A DNA stretch of 64,000 nucleotides from JBFLYN01 sp040756655 (lineage in GTDB: Bacteria > Bacillota > Sulfobacillia > UBA8153): positions 1-64,000 of the forward strand of contig JBFLYN010000006.1 in assembly GCA_040756655.1 (NCBI GenBank), in the 5' to 3' direction. Shown here in pieces: positions 35,886 to 44,449 of the stretch. The notes beneath the pieces were generated by a model that saw only the letters and a program-made list of their open reading frames with translations, had not been told where the DNA came from and did no database searches. Position 1 is the first letter of the stretch, and every line of letters starts with the position of its first letter. The position numbers and the translations under genes are program-made.

Positions 35886-37012
35886 GAATCAGCGTACTCG
35901 GCGCTGGAAACGGTGGTTACGCTGCGGCGGCGGACTTCACCCGTCGTGGTCACCAGGTGACCCTGTTCGAACTTCCCCAGTTTGCGTCCAAGATCGCCTC
36001 TCTCCAGGCCGACTCACGGCTGGAGATGGTGGACATAGACGGAAACCACGTGGCCGAAATCCGGGTGCACCGGGTCACATCTAATATCCAAGATGCCGTC
36101 TCAGGCGCCGACGTGATCCTGAACCCGGTGCCCATTTTCGGCGTACCGGCGTTCGCCGCGACAGCCGCCCCGTACCTGGAGCCCGGCCAGTATGTGTTCA
36201 CCTTCGGCAAGGGTGGGGCTTCTCTCATTTACGCCAAGTCCCTGCGCCAGCTGGGCAAAGAAGGCGTGTTCCTGGGAGAGACCAACACCCTGCCCTATGG
36301 CGCCACCCGCCAGTCGGACCACCGGGTGCGCATTGAGGCCCCGGTCAGCGAGCTGATCACCGGGTCTTTCCCGGCCAGGAACACGCCGGCCGTGGTGGCC
36401 AAGCTCTCCGAGTTGTACCCGGCCTACCACATTCGCACCGCCGCCAATGTCCTGGAGTGCCTGCTGGTGGACTACAACGCTATCACCCATACCCCACCCA
36501 TGATCTGCAACGCTGCCCGCATCGCGTCGGGATTCCATGCCGAGGAGTTCCATCTCTTCGGCAAGTTCGAAAACCCGCCGCCGGTGGTGGAGCTCATCAA
36601 GGCCATCGACCGGGAGCGCATGGCCATTTCCGAGGCCCTGGGCATCAAGGCCTACACCCTGGAAGAAGAAATCGCCCACGTGGGCTGGGGTCCCAAGGGC
36701 AAAGAGCGGGAGGTACTGGACCTTTACGAGGCCATCCACACGGAGAAGCTCGAAGTCTGCGAAGGTCCCTGGTCGCTGACGGCCCGTCACCTCACCGAGG
36801 ATGTACCGTGGGGCCTGGTGGCCTACTCCTCGCTGGGGAAGCTCACGGGCGTCCCCACCCCGGTTTCCGACGCCATCACCACCTTGGCCTCGGTGCTCAA
36901 CGGCGAAGACTACTGGTCATCCGGCCGCACCCTGGAGAGCATGGGGCTGGACCCGGCGTGGAGTATCGCCCAGCTTAGGAGTTATCTCGAAGAAGGGGCC
37001 GCTCTGCCATGA
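35882..37012 (+). CDS. NAD/NADP octopine/nopaline dehydrogenase family protein
   Basis: A 376-residue protein of the opine dehydrogenase family, which reversibly joins an amino acid and a 2-oxo acid through a secondary amine with NAD(P)H. The Rossmann motif VLGAGNGGYAAAADFTRRGH is at the N-terminus, and the helical C-terminal domain carries VDYNAITHTPPMICNAARI, whose histidine is likely in the active site. In a catabolic operon it could oxidise an N-carboxyalkyl amino acid or a secondary amine, feeding the IorAB 2-oxoacid route. Family members also include ketopantoate reductase-like enzymes, so this is not certain. It overlaps both neighbours by four bases. Confidence 0.82.
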   Translation: MRISVLGAGNGGYAAAADFTRRGHQVTLFELPQFASKIASLQADSRLEMVDIDGNHVAEIRVHRVTSNIQDAVSGADVILNPVPIFGVPAFAATAAPYLEPGQYVFTFGKGGASLIYAKSLRQLGKEGVFLGETNTLPYGATRQSDHRVRIEAPVSELITGSFPARNTPAVVAKLSELYPAYHIRTAANVLECLLVDYNAITHTPPMICNAARIASGFHAEEFHLFGKFENPPPVVELIKAIDRERMAISEALGIKAYTLEEEIAHVGWGPKGKEREVLDLYEAIHTEKLEVCEGPWSLTARHLTEDVPWGLVAYSSLGKLTGVPTPVSDAITTLASVLNGEDYWSSGRTLESMGLDPAWSIAQLRSYLEEGAALP

Positions 37013-37500
37013 AGTTCCTGGCCATCGACTCTGACAAGTGCAACGGTTGTCGCCTGTGCGAACTGGCCTGCTCCTTGCGGGCAGCGGGCACCATGCAGCC
37101 GGCCCGCTCGCGCATCTCAGTGCTCAAGTGGGAGGAGCGCTTGCTCAACCTGCCCTTTACGTGCTTCCAGTGCGAACGGGCATTGTGCGCCGAAGTGTGC
37201 CCGGTCAACGCCATTGCCCGGGATGGGGCCACCGGAGCGCTGGTAGTGTCCAAGGAGCGTTGCCTCGGCTGCGGCATGTGCACCCAGGCCTGCCCGTTCG
37301 GTACTATTGCCCTGGACCGTCCGCTGGGCCAAGCATCCAAGTGCGATCTGTGTGGCGGTGAGCCGCGCTGCGTGACCATCTGCCCCACTGGTGCCATTAC
37401 CTACGCGCCTGGCGGCCGCACCGGCCTGGACCGCCGCCGGGCCGGTGCAGGCAAACTCGCGTCATTGCTGCAGCTGGTGGAAGGTGGTGGTCCACAGTGA
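37009..37500 (+). CDS. AorA-like four-cluster ferredoxin subunit
   Basis: A 163-residue electron-transfer protein with cysteine groups for up to four [4Fe-4S] clusters: CNGCRLCELAC, CFQCERALCAEVCP, CLGCGMCTQACP and CDLCGGEPRCVTICP. It precedes an aldehyde oxidoreductase gene with a four-base overlap. This gene order matches the AorA subunit of Aromatoleum-type AorABC complexes, where AorA conducts electrons from the tungsten subunit to the flavin subunit. It should act in the cytoplasm in a filament-like complex. It could also serve as a general electron carrier. Confidence 0.87.
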   Translation: MKFLAIDSDKCNGCRLCELACSLRAAGTMQPARSRISVLKWEERLLNLPFTCFQCERALCAEVCPVNAIARDGATGALVVSKERCLGCGMCTQACPFGTIALDRPLGQASKCDLCGGEPRCVTICPTGAITYAPGGRTGLDRRRAGAGKLASLLQLVEGGGPQ

Positions 37501-39389
37501 CCCTGCACGGTTACGCCGGCCGGTATCTGAGGGTGGACCTGACCACCGGTCATATCAAGACAGTGGAGCTGGACCCGGTCCTGGCTCGCACCTACCTGGG
37601 AGGCAACGGGTTCGGCACCCGGCTTTTGTGGGACGAAGTGGGGCCTGAAGTGGACCCCCTGTCCCCGGGGAACCTGCTGGTGCTGGCCACCGGCCCCCTC
37701 TCGGGTACCACCTGGCCGGGGTCGGGACGACTGGAGGTCATCGCCAAGTCGCCACTAAGTGGCGCATACGGGGACTCCAACAGCGGTGGGTTCTTTGGGC
37801 CTGAGCTCAAATACGCGGGATTTGACATGGTGGTGTTCCAAGGGCGGTCCCCCCGCCCGGTCTACCTCTACATCGAGGACGGGCACGCCGAGCTCAGGGA
37901 CGCCTCGACACTGTGGGGCAAGGGCACCTACGAGACGGAAGCCCTCATCCGGCAAGAGCTGGGCGACCCGGACATCAAGACCTGCACCATCGGCCCGGCC
38001 GGAGAAAACCTGGTGCGGTTTGCCTGCATCAACGTAAGCTACATGCGGAGCGCCGGCCGCGCCGGCATGGGCGCAGTAATGGGCTCCAAGCTCCTCAAGG
38101 CCGTGGCCGTGCGCGGTTTCGGCGGTGTGACGCTGGCTGACCCGGGGAGGTTCTGGGAGCTTACCATGGCAGCCCACCAGCGCATTCGCCAAAACTTCCT
38201 TTATCCCATGGTACGCCAGTACGGGTCTGCCGGGCTTACCGCGCTGGTGAACATGACCGGGCGCTTCCCCACCAAGAACTTCCAGCTGGGCGCTTTCGAC
38301 GAGCACCCCAAGATCGGCGGCGAAGCCCTGGAAAAGTACGTGGTCAAGCACCTGGCGTGTTTTGCTTGCCCGGTGGCCTGTGACAAGGCCGTGCGCCTGG
38401 ACGAAGGCGAGTTCAGGGGCACCCTCACCAGCAGCCTGGAGTATGAGGCGGTGGGGTCCCTGGGGGGCGGTATCGGCAATTCCCACCTGGAATCCATCGT
38501 GCGGGGGAACCGTTTGTGCGACGACTTGGGCATGGACATCATCTCCGCCGGACGGACCATATCTTTCCTCATGGAGCTTGGCCAGCGCGGGATCATCCCG
38601 CCGGATTTTGCCGATGGCCTCGACCTCAGCTGGGGGAACTACCACACCATGCTGGCACTGTTGGAGAAGACCGCCCTCCGCCAGGGGGTGGGTAACCTGC
38701 TGGCCGAAGGCGTCAGGCGGATGGCCTTGGAAATCGGCCCGGAAAGTGAACCCTATGCCATGCACGTCAAGGGGCAGGAAATCGCCTGCCAGGACGGGCG
38801 CGGACAGCAGTCCATGGGCCTGGCCCACGTTACGTCTACCCGGGGCGCCGACCACCTCAAGGCCTACCCCACCATCGACGAGACCGGTTTTCCCTCACCG
38901 GCCGTGGCCCGGTACGGAGAGCAGTACATGCCGGAGCTCATCGACCCCCATGCCGTGAGGCACAAGCCCATGATCGTGAAAGACGGCGAGGATTTCTCTG
39001 CTGTGGTGGACGCCTCTGGACACTGCAAAATCGGCGGCACTTTCGTCATCGCTGAGATCGACTGGGAAGATGAGGCCGGGGCCCTGCAGGCCGCCACCGG
39101 GTGGAACATCACCGCCGATGAACTCAAGGCAGCCGGCGAGCGCATCTACAATTTACAGCGCTGCTACAACGTGCTGCACGGCCTGGGCCGGGCCCAGGAC
39201 ACCCTGCCCCGGCGCATGCTCACCGAGCCCAACCCCTCGGGCACCGGCCGGGGCCGGGTGGTGGAGCTAGAGACCATGCTGGATGAATACTACGTTCTCC
39301 GCGGCTGGGACTTGAAGACCGGCGTGCCCACCCGGGCCCGCCTGCTCCAGCTGGGACTAGAGGACGCGGCAGAGAGGCTGAAGCTGTAG
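37497..39389 (+). CDS. aor: Tungsten-containing aldehyde:ferredoxin oxidoreductase, catalytic subunit (AorB type)
   Basis: A 630-residue enzyme that oxidises aldehydes to carboxylic acids with a tungsten-bispterin cofactor and one [4Fe-4S] cluster. The start HGYAGRYLRVDLTTGHI is family-typical; RAGMGAVMGSKLLKAVAVRG is in domain 1; CFACPVACDK holds three cluster cysteines, with the fourth in NLQRCYNVLHG. It lies between the AorA-like ferredoxin and a MoaD-like gene, so this is probably a multi-subunit, NAD-linked enzyme. It would clear aldehydes formed by 2-oxoacid decarboxylation by IorAB. A related but separate enzyme is at 54956-56818. Confidence 0.95.
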   Translation: MTLHGYAGRYLRVDLTTGHIKTVELDPVLARTYLGGNGFGTRLLWDEVGPEVDPLSPGNLLVLATGPLSGTTWPGSGRLEVIAKSPLSGAYGDSNSGGFFGPELKYAGFDMVVFQGRSPRPVYLYIEDGHAELRDASTLWGKGTYETEALIRQELGDPDIKTCTIGPAGENLVRFACINVSYMRSAGRAGMGAVMGSKLLKAVAVRGFGGVTLADPGRFWELTMAAHQRIRQNFLYPMVRQYGSAGLTALVNMTGRFPTKNFQLGAFDEHPKIGGEALEKYVVKHLACFACPVACDKAVRLDEGEFRGTLTSSLEYEAVGSLGGGIGNSHLESIVRGNRLCDDLGMDIISAGRTISFLMELGQRGIIPPDFADGLDLSWGNYHTMLALLEKTALRQGVGNLLAEGVRRMALEIGPESEPYAMHVKGQEIACQDGRGQQSMGLAHVTSTRGADHLKAYPTIDETGFPSPAVARYGEQYMPELIDPHAVRHKPMIVKDGEDFSAVVDASGHCKIGGTFVIAEIDWEDEAGALQAATGWNITADELKAAGERIYNLQRCYNVLHGLGRAQDTLPRRMLTEPNPSGTGRGRVVELETMLDEYYVLRGWDLKTGVPTRARLLQLGLEDAAERLKL

Positions 39390-39686
39390 ATGGATACCGG
39401 GCTCATCACTGTGAGCGTAAGGTACTATAATGTCTTTCTAAAGGCCACCGGGAAAAGTCAGGAGACGGTGGAGCTGGCCGCAGGATCCCGGGTACGGGAC
39501 TTGACCCGGACGCTGGCTGGTCGCTACGGCGGCGCCGTGGCCCAGCACCTGGCTGAGGCCGACGGTAAGCTCCCTCACTACCTGCGGGTGTTCAGAAACG
39601 GGCAACCGCTGGCCTTCGACCCGGCCGACGTGGTCCTGCACGACGGTGATGAGCTGGTCATTCTCATGGCCGCCAGTGGAGGCTAA
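39390..39686 (+). CDS. MoaD-like protein of the AOR operon (AorD type)
   Basis: A 98-residue ubiquitin-fold protein ending with Gly-Gly (LVILMAASGG). It should be activated as a thiocarboxylate and supply sulfur for the pterin cofactor of the neighbouring tungsten enzyme. Its ATG directly follows the aldehyde oxidoreductase stop codon. Such a gene is regularly found with AOR genes (aorD in Aromatoleum). Compared with the other MoaD-like gene at 26743-27018 it is seven residues longer and not closely similar. Confidence 0.88.
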   Translation: MDTGLITVSVRYYNVFLKATGKSQETVELAAGSRVRDLTRTLAGRYGGAVAQHLAEADGKLPHYLRVFRNGQPLAFDPADVVLHDGDELVILMAASGG

Positions 39687-39687
39687 G

Positions 39688-40929
39688 ATGCGATACGTTA
39701 TCGCCGGCAACAGTGCCGCCGCCATCCATGCCATTGAGGCCATCCGGGCCCACGACCCGGTGGGCGAAATCGTGCTGGTGGCTCCCGACCTCCAGTCGTA
39801 CTCCCGGGTGTTCTTGCCGGAGCTGGTGTCGGGGGAAAAGACCCTGGAGGACGTGGCCATGCGCCCGCCCGGCTTCTATGCCGGTCACCGGGTGCACTGC
39901 CTGGAGGAGAAGGCTGTAGGCTTGGACCCGGCGCGACGGAGGCTAAGCCTGGCGGGCGGTGCACGGCTGGAATACGACCGGCTCCTGGTGGCCACCGGTG
40001 CCGTCCCCGCCCTCCCCTCGCTCCCGGGCGTAGAGCTGGACGGGGTATTGGTGGCGCGCGACTTTTCCGACGTGGCGCTCCTCAAGGAGCGGGCCTCACC
40101 CGGGCTCCCGGTGGTGGTCATCGGGGCCAGTTTTGCCGGGCTCAAGCTGGCAGCTGCCCTGCAGCACCGGGGGTGCCGGGTAGCCATCGCCGGGCGGGTG
40201 CTCAGACGAGCCCTGGATGATACCGGCGGCCGGCTCGTGGAAGCGGCCATCACCCAAAGCGGGGCCGACCTCTGGCCGGGTGTGCGGGCCCGGGCCCTCC
40301 TGGGCACGTCCCGGGTAGAGGCGGTAGAACTGGTGGACGGCACCCGCCTAGAGGCTGGGCTGGTGCTTTTGGCTTCGGGCGTAACGCCCAACACCCGGTG
40401 GCTGGAATCCAGCGGCATAGCGCTGGCCGCCGACGGCAGCGTGGTGACCGGGTCTTACATGCAGACCAGCATCCCGGGAGTCTACGCCGCGGGCGACGTG
40501 GCCCAGGGCCTGGACATCGTCACCGGCGTGAAAAGACCCCTGTTACTGTGGCCGGTGGCCGTGGAACAAGGCCGGGTGGCAGGTGCCAGCATGGCCGGAG
40601 GATATGCCCGGTACGAGGGGAGCGTCCCTAGAAATACCGGCACCTTCTTTGGCGTGACCGTGGCCACGGCTGGCGCCACCGGAGGCCTGCCCGGGGCCGT
40701 GACCCGGGTGCGGGGTCCCGGTCCCGGCGGCTACGTCAAGCGCTGGTACCAGGGGCCGCGCCTGGTGGGTTTCTTGGCCGTGGGTTGTAGTGGGCCCACG
40801 GGCCACTGGATTACCGCCATGACCCGGGCACAACACCCGTGGTTGCAGTCCGGCAGCGGCAGCATTGGGAGCGTCCTGTCTCACCGCTTGGGCATTTCCA
40901 ACTCTGAAGGAGGGATAGCCAATGGCTGA
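39688..40929 (+). CDS. FAD/NAD-dependent oxidoreductase (AorC type)
   Basis: A 413-residue pyridine nucleotide-disulfide oxidoreductase-fold protein. It has YVIAGNSAAAIHAIEAIRAH (FAD site), RVFLPELVSGEK, VVVIGASFAGLKLAAALQ (NAD site) and VYAAGDVAQGLD (second FAD motif). No CxxC redox pair is present, so it is closer to NADH-ferredoxin or rubredoxin reductases and AorC than to thioredoxin reductase. In AorABC complexes this subunit links the enzyme to NAD. The ATG at 39688 follows GGAGG with good spacing. It overlaps the PreA-like gene by eight bases. Confidence 0.88.
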   Translation: MRYVIAGNSAAAIHAIEAIRAHDPVGEIVLVAPDLQSYSRVFLPELVSGEKTLEDVAMRPPGFYAGHRVHCLEEKAVGLDPARRRLSLAGGARLEYDRLLVATGAVPALPSLPGVELDGVLVARDFSDVALLKERASPGLPVVVIGASFAGLKLAAALQHRGCRVAIAGRVLRRALDDTGGRLVEAAITQSGADLWPGVRARALLGTSRVEAVELVDGTRLEAGLVLLASGVTPNTRWLESSGIALAADGSVVTGSYMQTSIPGVYAAGDVAQGLDIVTGVKRPLLLWPVAVEQGRVAGASMAGGYARYEGSVPRNTGTFFGVTVATAGATGGLPGAVTRVRGPGPGGYVKRWYQGPRLVGFLAVGCSGPTGHWITAMTRAQHPWLQSGSGSIGSVLSHRLGISNSEGGIANG

Positions 40930-42097
40930 CACCAGCGTCACCATCGGCGGCCTGAGGTTTTCCAACCCGGTGTTCGTAGCCGCCGGGTGTCACACCCGTG
41001 ACGGCGCAACCATGGCCAGCGTGGCCCGCAAGGGTAGACCGGGGGCATTGATCACCAAGACCATCGTAAGCCAGCCATCTCCTGATGTGCTTCCCTGCTT
41101 TGTGCCTGTGAAATCCGGCTTTATCAACTGCGTGGTAGGCAGTTCACTCCCGGCCCGGCAGTGGTTCGACCAAGAGATCGCCGCGGCCAAGGCAGGCGGG
41201 GCCACGGTCATAGCCAACCTGGCCGGCTTTTACCCGGCCCAGGCGGCAGAACTGGCCGCCCAGGCTGTGGCGGCCGGGGCCGACGCCGTCGAGCTCCCCA
41301 CCGTCTGTTCTCACCTCAGGGAAATCCTGGAGGCCCTCTACCCGGGCTTGGTCGTCGAACTGCCCGGCATCTACGATACCGGGCCTTTCGTCGAAACGCT
41401 CAGGGCAGTGAAAGCCGCCGTGGATGTCCCGGTGATCGCCAAGCTCAGCGCGGTGTTTTTGAACAACACTGTCCAGTGGGCCCAGGCGGCAGCCGAGGCT
41501 GGCGCCGATGCCGTTGCCTGTGCCGACGCCCTTGGTCCGGCACTGGCCATCGACATCGAGACGGGCGAACCCCTCCTGGGCGGCCCGCGGGGAGTGGGCG
41601 GCCTCACTGGTGATGCCCTCAAGCCCATTGCCATGCGCATGGTGCTGGAGGTAGCACAGACCGTGGCATTGCCCGTCATCGGGGTGGGCGGCGTCAACTC
41701 CGCCGAGGACGCCATCGAGTATTTCATGGCCGGGGCCTGCGCCGTGGGCGTGTGCACGGCCGGGCACCTACGGGGCATTGAAGCCTACGACAAAATCATC
41801 ACCGGCATTGAGCGGTGGCTGGACCAGCGCGGGTACGGTTCCATCAACGATGTGCGGGGGCTGACCATCAGGCGCATCAATGCCCGCAAAGAGCAGGGTC
41901 GCCAGTGCATCACTACCCCTCGCTTTCCGGAACTGGACGCTTCGCTCTGCAACGCCTGTGGCATCTGCGTGCGCTCCTGCGTGTTTCAAGCCCTAGTCGT
42001 AGAAGACGTGGCCGTGGTGGACCGGGCCCGGTGCTATGGCTGCGGCCTGTGCGCCCGGGTCTGCCCGCGAAAGGCCTTCTCACTGGCCTACTACTAG
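40922..42097 (+). CDS. PreA-like dihydroorotate/dihydropyrimidine dehydrogenase with ferredoxin domain
   Basis: A 391-residue flavoprotein. The N-terminal 330 residues form a DHOD-type FMN barrel (GLRFSNPVFVAAGCHTRDG, VPVIAKLSAVFLNN, PVIGVGGVNSAEDAIEYFMAG). The C-terminal 60 residues carry two [4Fe-4S] motifs, CNACGICVRSC and CYGCGLCARVCP. This layout is that of the PreA subunit of dihydropyrimidine dehydrogenase and of related Fe-S flavoproteins. It could interconvert a pyrimidine or other cyclic ureide with its dihydro form; the flavin gene just upstream may be a PreT-like partner. The exact substrate is not known. Confidence 0.85.
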   Translation: MADTSVTIGGLRFSNPVFVAAGCHTRDGATMASVARKGRPGALITKTIVSQPSPDVLPCFVPVKSGFINCVVGSSLPARQWFDQEIAAAKAGGATVIANLAGFYPAQAAELAAQAVAAGADAVELPTVCSHLREILEALYPGLVVELPGIYDTGPFVETLRAVKAAVDVPVIAKLSAVFLNNTVQWAQAAAEAGADAVACADALGPALAIDIETGEPLLGGPRGVGGLTGDALKPIAMRMVLEVAQTVALPVIGVGGVNSAEDAIEYFMAGACAVGVCTAGHLRGIEAYDKIITGIERWLDQRGYGSINDVRGLTIRRINARKEQGRQCITTPRFPELDASLCNACGICVRSCVFQALVVEDVAVVDRARCYGCGLCARVCPRKAFSLAYY

Positions 42098-42115
42098 ACA
42101 AAGGAGGCTTCTTTC

Positions 42116-43114
42116 GTGCCCAAGGCTGACCGGAGGCTCATCGTTATCGCTCTGGGCGGCAATGCCATTCTCAGACCAGGACAGCGCGGCACCGTGGCGG
42201 AACAGGCCCAGAACGTGGCCACCACCGCCGCGCAGGTCGTAGAGATCCTGAAGGCCGGCTACGACGTGGTCATCACCCACGGCAACGGGCCGCAGGTGGG
42301 CAACATTCTCATCCAGCAAGAGGCCGGCTCCGAGCTGGTGCCGCCCATGACCCTGGACATCTGCGGCGCCCAGAGCCAGGGCCAGATCGGCTACATGATC
42401 CAGCAGTCCCTGGGCGGTCTCTTGGCCCAGGCCGGCATGTCCCGGCCGGTAGTCACCGTGCTCACCCAGGTACAGGTGAACCCGGACGACCCGGCTTTCT
42501 CCCGCCCCACCAAGCCCGTGGGGCCCTTCTACACCGAAGAACGCGCACGCCGGCGCATGGCCCAGACCGGGGAGACCTGGGTGGAAGACGCCGGGCGCGG
42601 GTGGCGCAAGGTAGTGGCGTCCCCGGACCCGGTAGCCATCGTGGAAGCCGCGACCATCCGGGAGCTTTCCCAGGGGGGCACTGTAGTCATCGCCTCGGGC
42701 GGCGGGGGGATCCCGGTGGTAGAAACAGCTCCCGGGATCTTTCGAGGGGTAGAGGCCGTCATCGATAAGGATCTGGCCGGGCAGCGCCTGGCCACCGGCC
42801 TGGGAGCCTCGGCCTTCGTCATCCTCACCGACGTGTCCCGGGTGTGCCTGGAGTATAAGACCGCGCGGCAGCGGGAACTGGCGTCCATGAGCCTGGAAGA
42901 GGCCGGCGCCTACATGGCGCAGGGTCACTTCAAACCCGGGAGCATGGGGCCCAAGGTCAAGGCCGCCATGAGGTTCGTGGAAGCCGGGGGTCAGGCAGCC
43001 ATCATCACGTCGTTGGACGCGGCGGTGGACGCCATCACCGGCGACGCCGGCACCTGGATTTCCCGCAATGGAAGGAGGGAATGCAACTTACGTGAGTCTC
43101 AAAGCGGTCTTTGA
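42116..43114 (+). CDS. arcC: Carbamate kinase
   Basis: The enzyme uses carbamoyl phosphate to phosphorylate ADP, giving ATP, CO2 and NH3. The 332-residue protein shows IVIALGGNAILRPGQRG, VITHGNGPQVGNILIQQE, VIASGGGGIPVV, VIDKDLAGQRLA and GSMGPKVKAAMRFVE, all normal. Together with the carbamoyltransferase at the head of the operon it forms a two-step energy-conserving module. Its C-terminus runs about 14 residues past the usual end and overlaps the next gene by 23 bases. The start is GTG 42116 with AAAGGAGG upstream. Confidence 0.95.
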   Translation: MPKADRRLIVIALGGNAILRPGQRGTVAEQAQNVATTAAQVVEILKAGYDVVITHGNGPQVGNILIQQEAGSELVPPMTLDICGAQSQGQIGYMIQQSLGGLLAQAGMSRPVVTVLTQVQVNPDDPAFSRPTKPVGPFYTEERARRRMAQTGETWVEDAGRGWRKVVASPDPVAIVEAATIRELSQGGTVVIASGGGGIPVVETAPGIFRGVEAVIDKDLAGQRLATGLGASAFVILTDVSRVCLEYKTARQRELASMSLEEAGAYMAQGHFKPGSMGPKVKAAMRFVEAGGQAAIITSLDAAVDAITGDAGTWISRNGRRECNLRESQSGL

Positions 43115-44447
43115 AGCCCGTAGCGTGGCAGTGGTAGGGGCATCCGCTACGCCCGGGAAAATCGGGTACACCATAGTAGAAAACCTCCTCGGCGCCGGAT
43201 TCCAGGGGCGCATTCACCCGGTCAACCCTCGCGGCGGGGAGATCCTGGGCCTGACGGCCGTCCGCGATCCCTCGGAGATCCCCGGAAAACTGGACCTGGC
43301 GGTGATGTGTATACCGGCGCCGCTGGTACCGGCGGCCCTGGAGCAGGTGGCCCGGGCCGGGGCCCAGGGCGCCGTGGTCATCTCGGGAGGCTTCGGCGAG
43401 GTGGGCAACGCTGAGCTGGAGGAAGTGACGGTCAGCACCGCGCGCCGCCTGGGTATCAGGTTGATCGGCCCTAACTGCCAGGGCGTCAACTACACCCCCC
43501 GGGGGCTGTGCGCCACCTGGCCGTTGCTCAAGGTGCCCGGGCCCATCGCCATCATCTCCCAGAGCGGCACCGTGGGGGCGGCGCTGGGCGACTGGGCAGA
43601 GCAGGAGGGATTGGGCATTTCGGCCTTTGTGGGGTTGGGAAACAAGGCCGATGTTAGCGAACTTGAACTCATGGAGTATTTTGCCGGCGACCCGCACACC
43701 CGTTGTATTGCCCTGTACCTGGAGCGGGTCAGGGACGGTCATGAGTTCAGGCGGGTGGCCAAGGAAGTGCGGGCCGAAAAGCCCGTGGCCATCCTGCGGG
43801 GCGGGCGCACGGCCCGGGGCCGGGTGGCCGCCGAGTCCCACACCCGTTCCGTGGCGGGAAGCTACGCAGTCTTCAAGGCGGTAGCGGGCGAGTTGGGCTT
43901 GTACTTGGCCACCACAGTGACCGGGCTTTATGACTTGGCCAAATTCGCTGCCCTCTCCCGGCCGCCCGCGGGCAGACGCATTTTCTGTATCACCAGTTCG
44001 GGCGGCAGCGGCATCCTGGCGGTGGACGCCGCCGAGGAACTCGGGCTGGTCCAGGCAGAGCTGTTGCCTGACCTGGCAGAAGAGCTGCGGGCGACCCTGC
44101 CCGAACGGTGCGTCATCTCTAACCCCCTCGACCTCACGGGAGATGCCGACGCTGCCCGCTACCTCACCGCCGGCCGACTGGTCGCCGCTCACCAGGCCGC
44201 CGACGTATACTTGATGATTTTTGGTGATCCAGTGCCTGGGGCCAGCCAGGCCGCCCGGGCCCTGCAGGAGCTGGTAGCTCCGGCAGGCGGGACGGTAGTG
44301 GCGTGTTGCCTGGGCGGCGGAGAGGTGGAACGAGACGAGGTGGTCCGGCTGCACCAGGCCGGCATCCCCGCGTTTCCGGCGCCGGAGCGGGCGGTGGCCG
44401 CCGTCGCCGCGACTTTGGACCGGGCACCCCAAGACGGAGGTGAATGA
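43092..44447 (+). CDS. ADP-forming acyl-CoA synthetase, alpha subunit
   Basis: A 451-residue subunit of the ADP-forming acetyl-CoA/acyl-CoA synthetase, which converts acyl-CoA, ADP and phosphate to acid, CoA and ATP. The CoA-binding domain starts with EARSVAVVGASATPGKIGY and has VIISGGFGEVGN and GLIGPNCQGV-type elements; the ligase domain contains ESHTRSVAGSY, whose histidine is the likely phospho-relay residue. The matching beta subunit is 4 kb downstream at the end of the operon. GTG at 43092 fits the family start (MSLKAVFE); an ATG at 43068 would add eight residues. A fragment of this gene is repeated in inverted form at 47952-48080. Confidence 0.88.
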   Translation: MSLKAVFEARSVAVVGASATPGKIGYTIVENLLGAGFQGRIHPVNPRGGEILGLTAVRDPSEIPGKLDLAVMCIPAPLVPAALEQVARAGAQGAVVISGGFGEVGNAELEEVTVSTARRLGIRLIGPNCQGVNYTPRGLCATWPLLKVPGPIAIISQSGTVGAALGDWAEQEGLGISAFVGLGNKADVSELELMEYFAGDPHTRCIALYLERVRDGHEFRRVAKEVRAEKPVAILRGGRTARGRVAAESHTRSVAGSYAVFKAVAGELGLYLATTVTGLYDLAKFAALSRPPAGRRIFCITSSGGSGILAVDAAEELGLVQAELLPDLAEELRATLPERCVISNPLDLTGDADAARYLTAGRLVAAHQAADVYLMIFGDPVPGASQAARALQELVAPAGGTVVACCLGGGEVERDEVVRLHQAGIPAFPAPERAVAAVAATLDRAPQDGGE

Positions 44448-44449
44448 CC

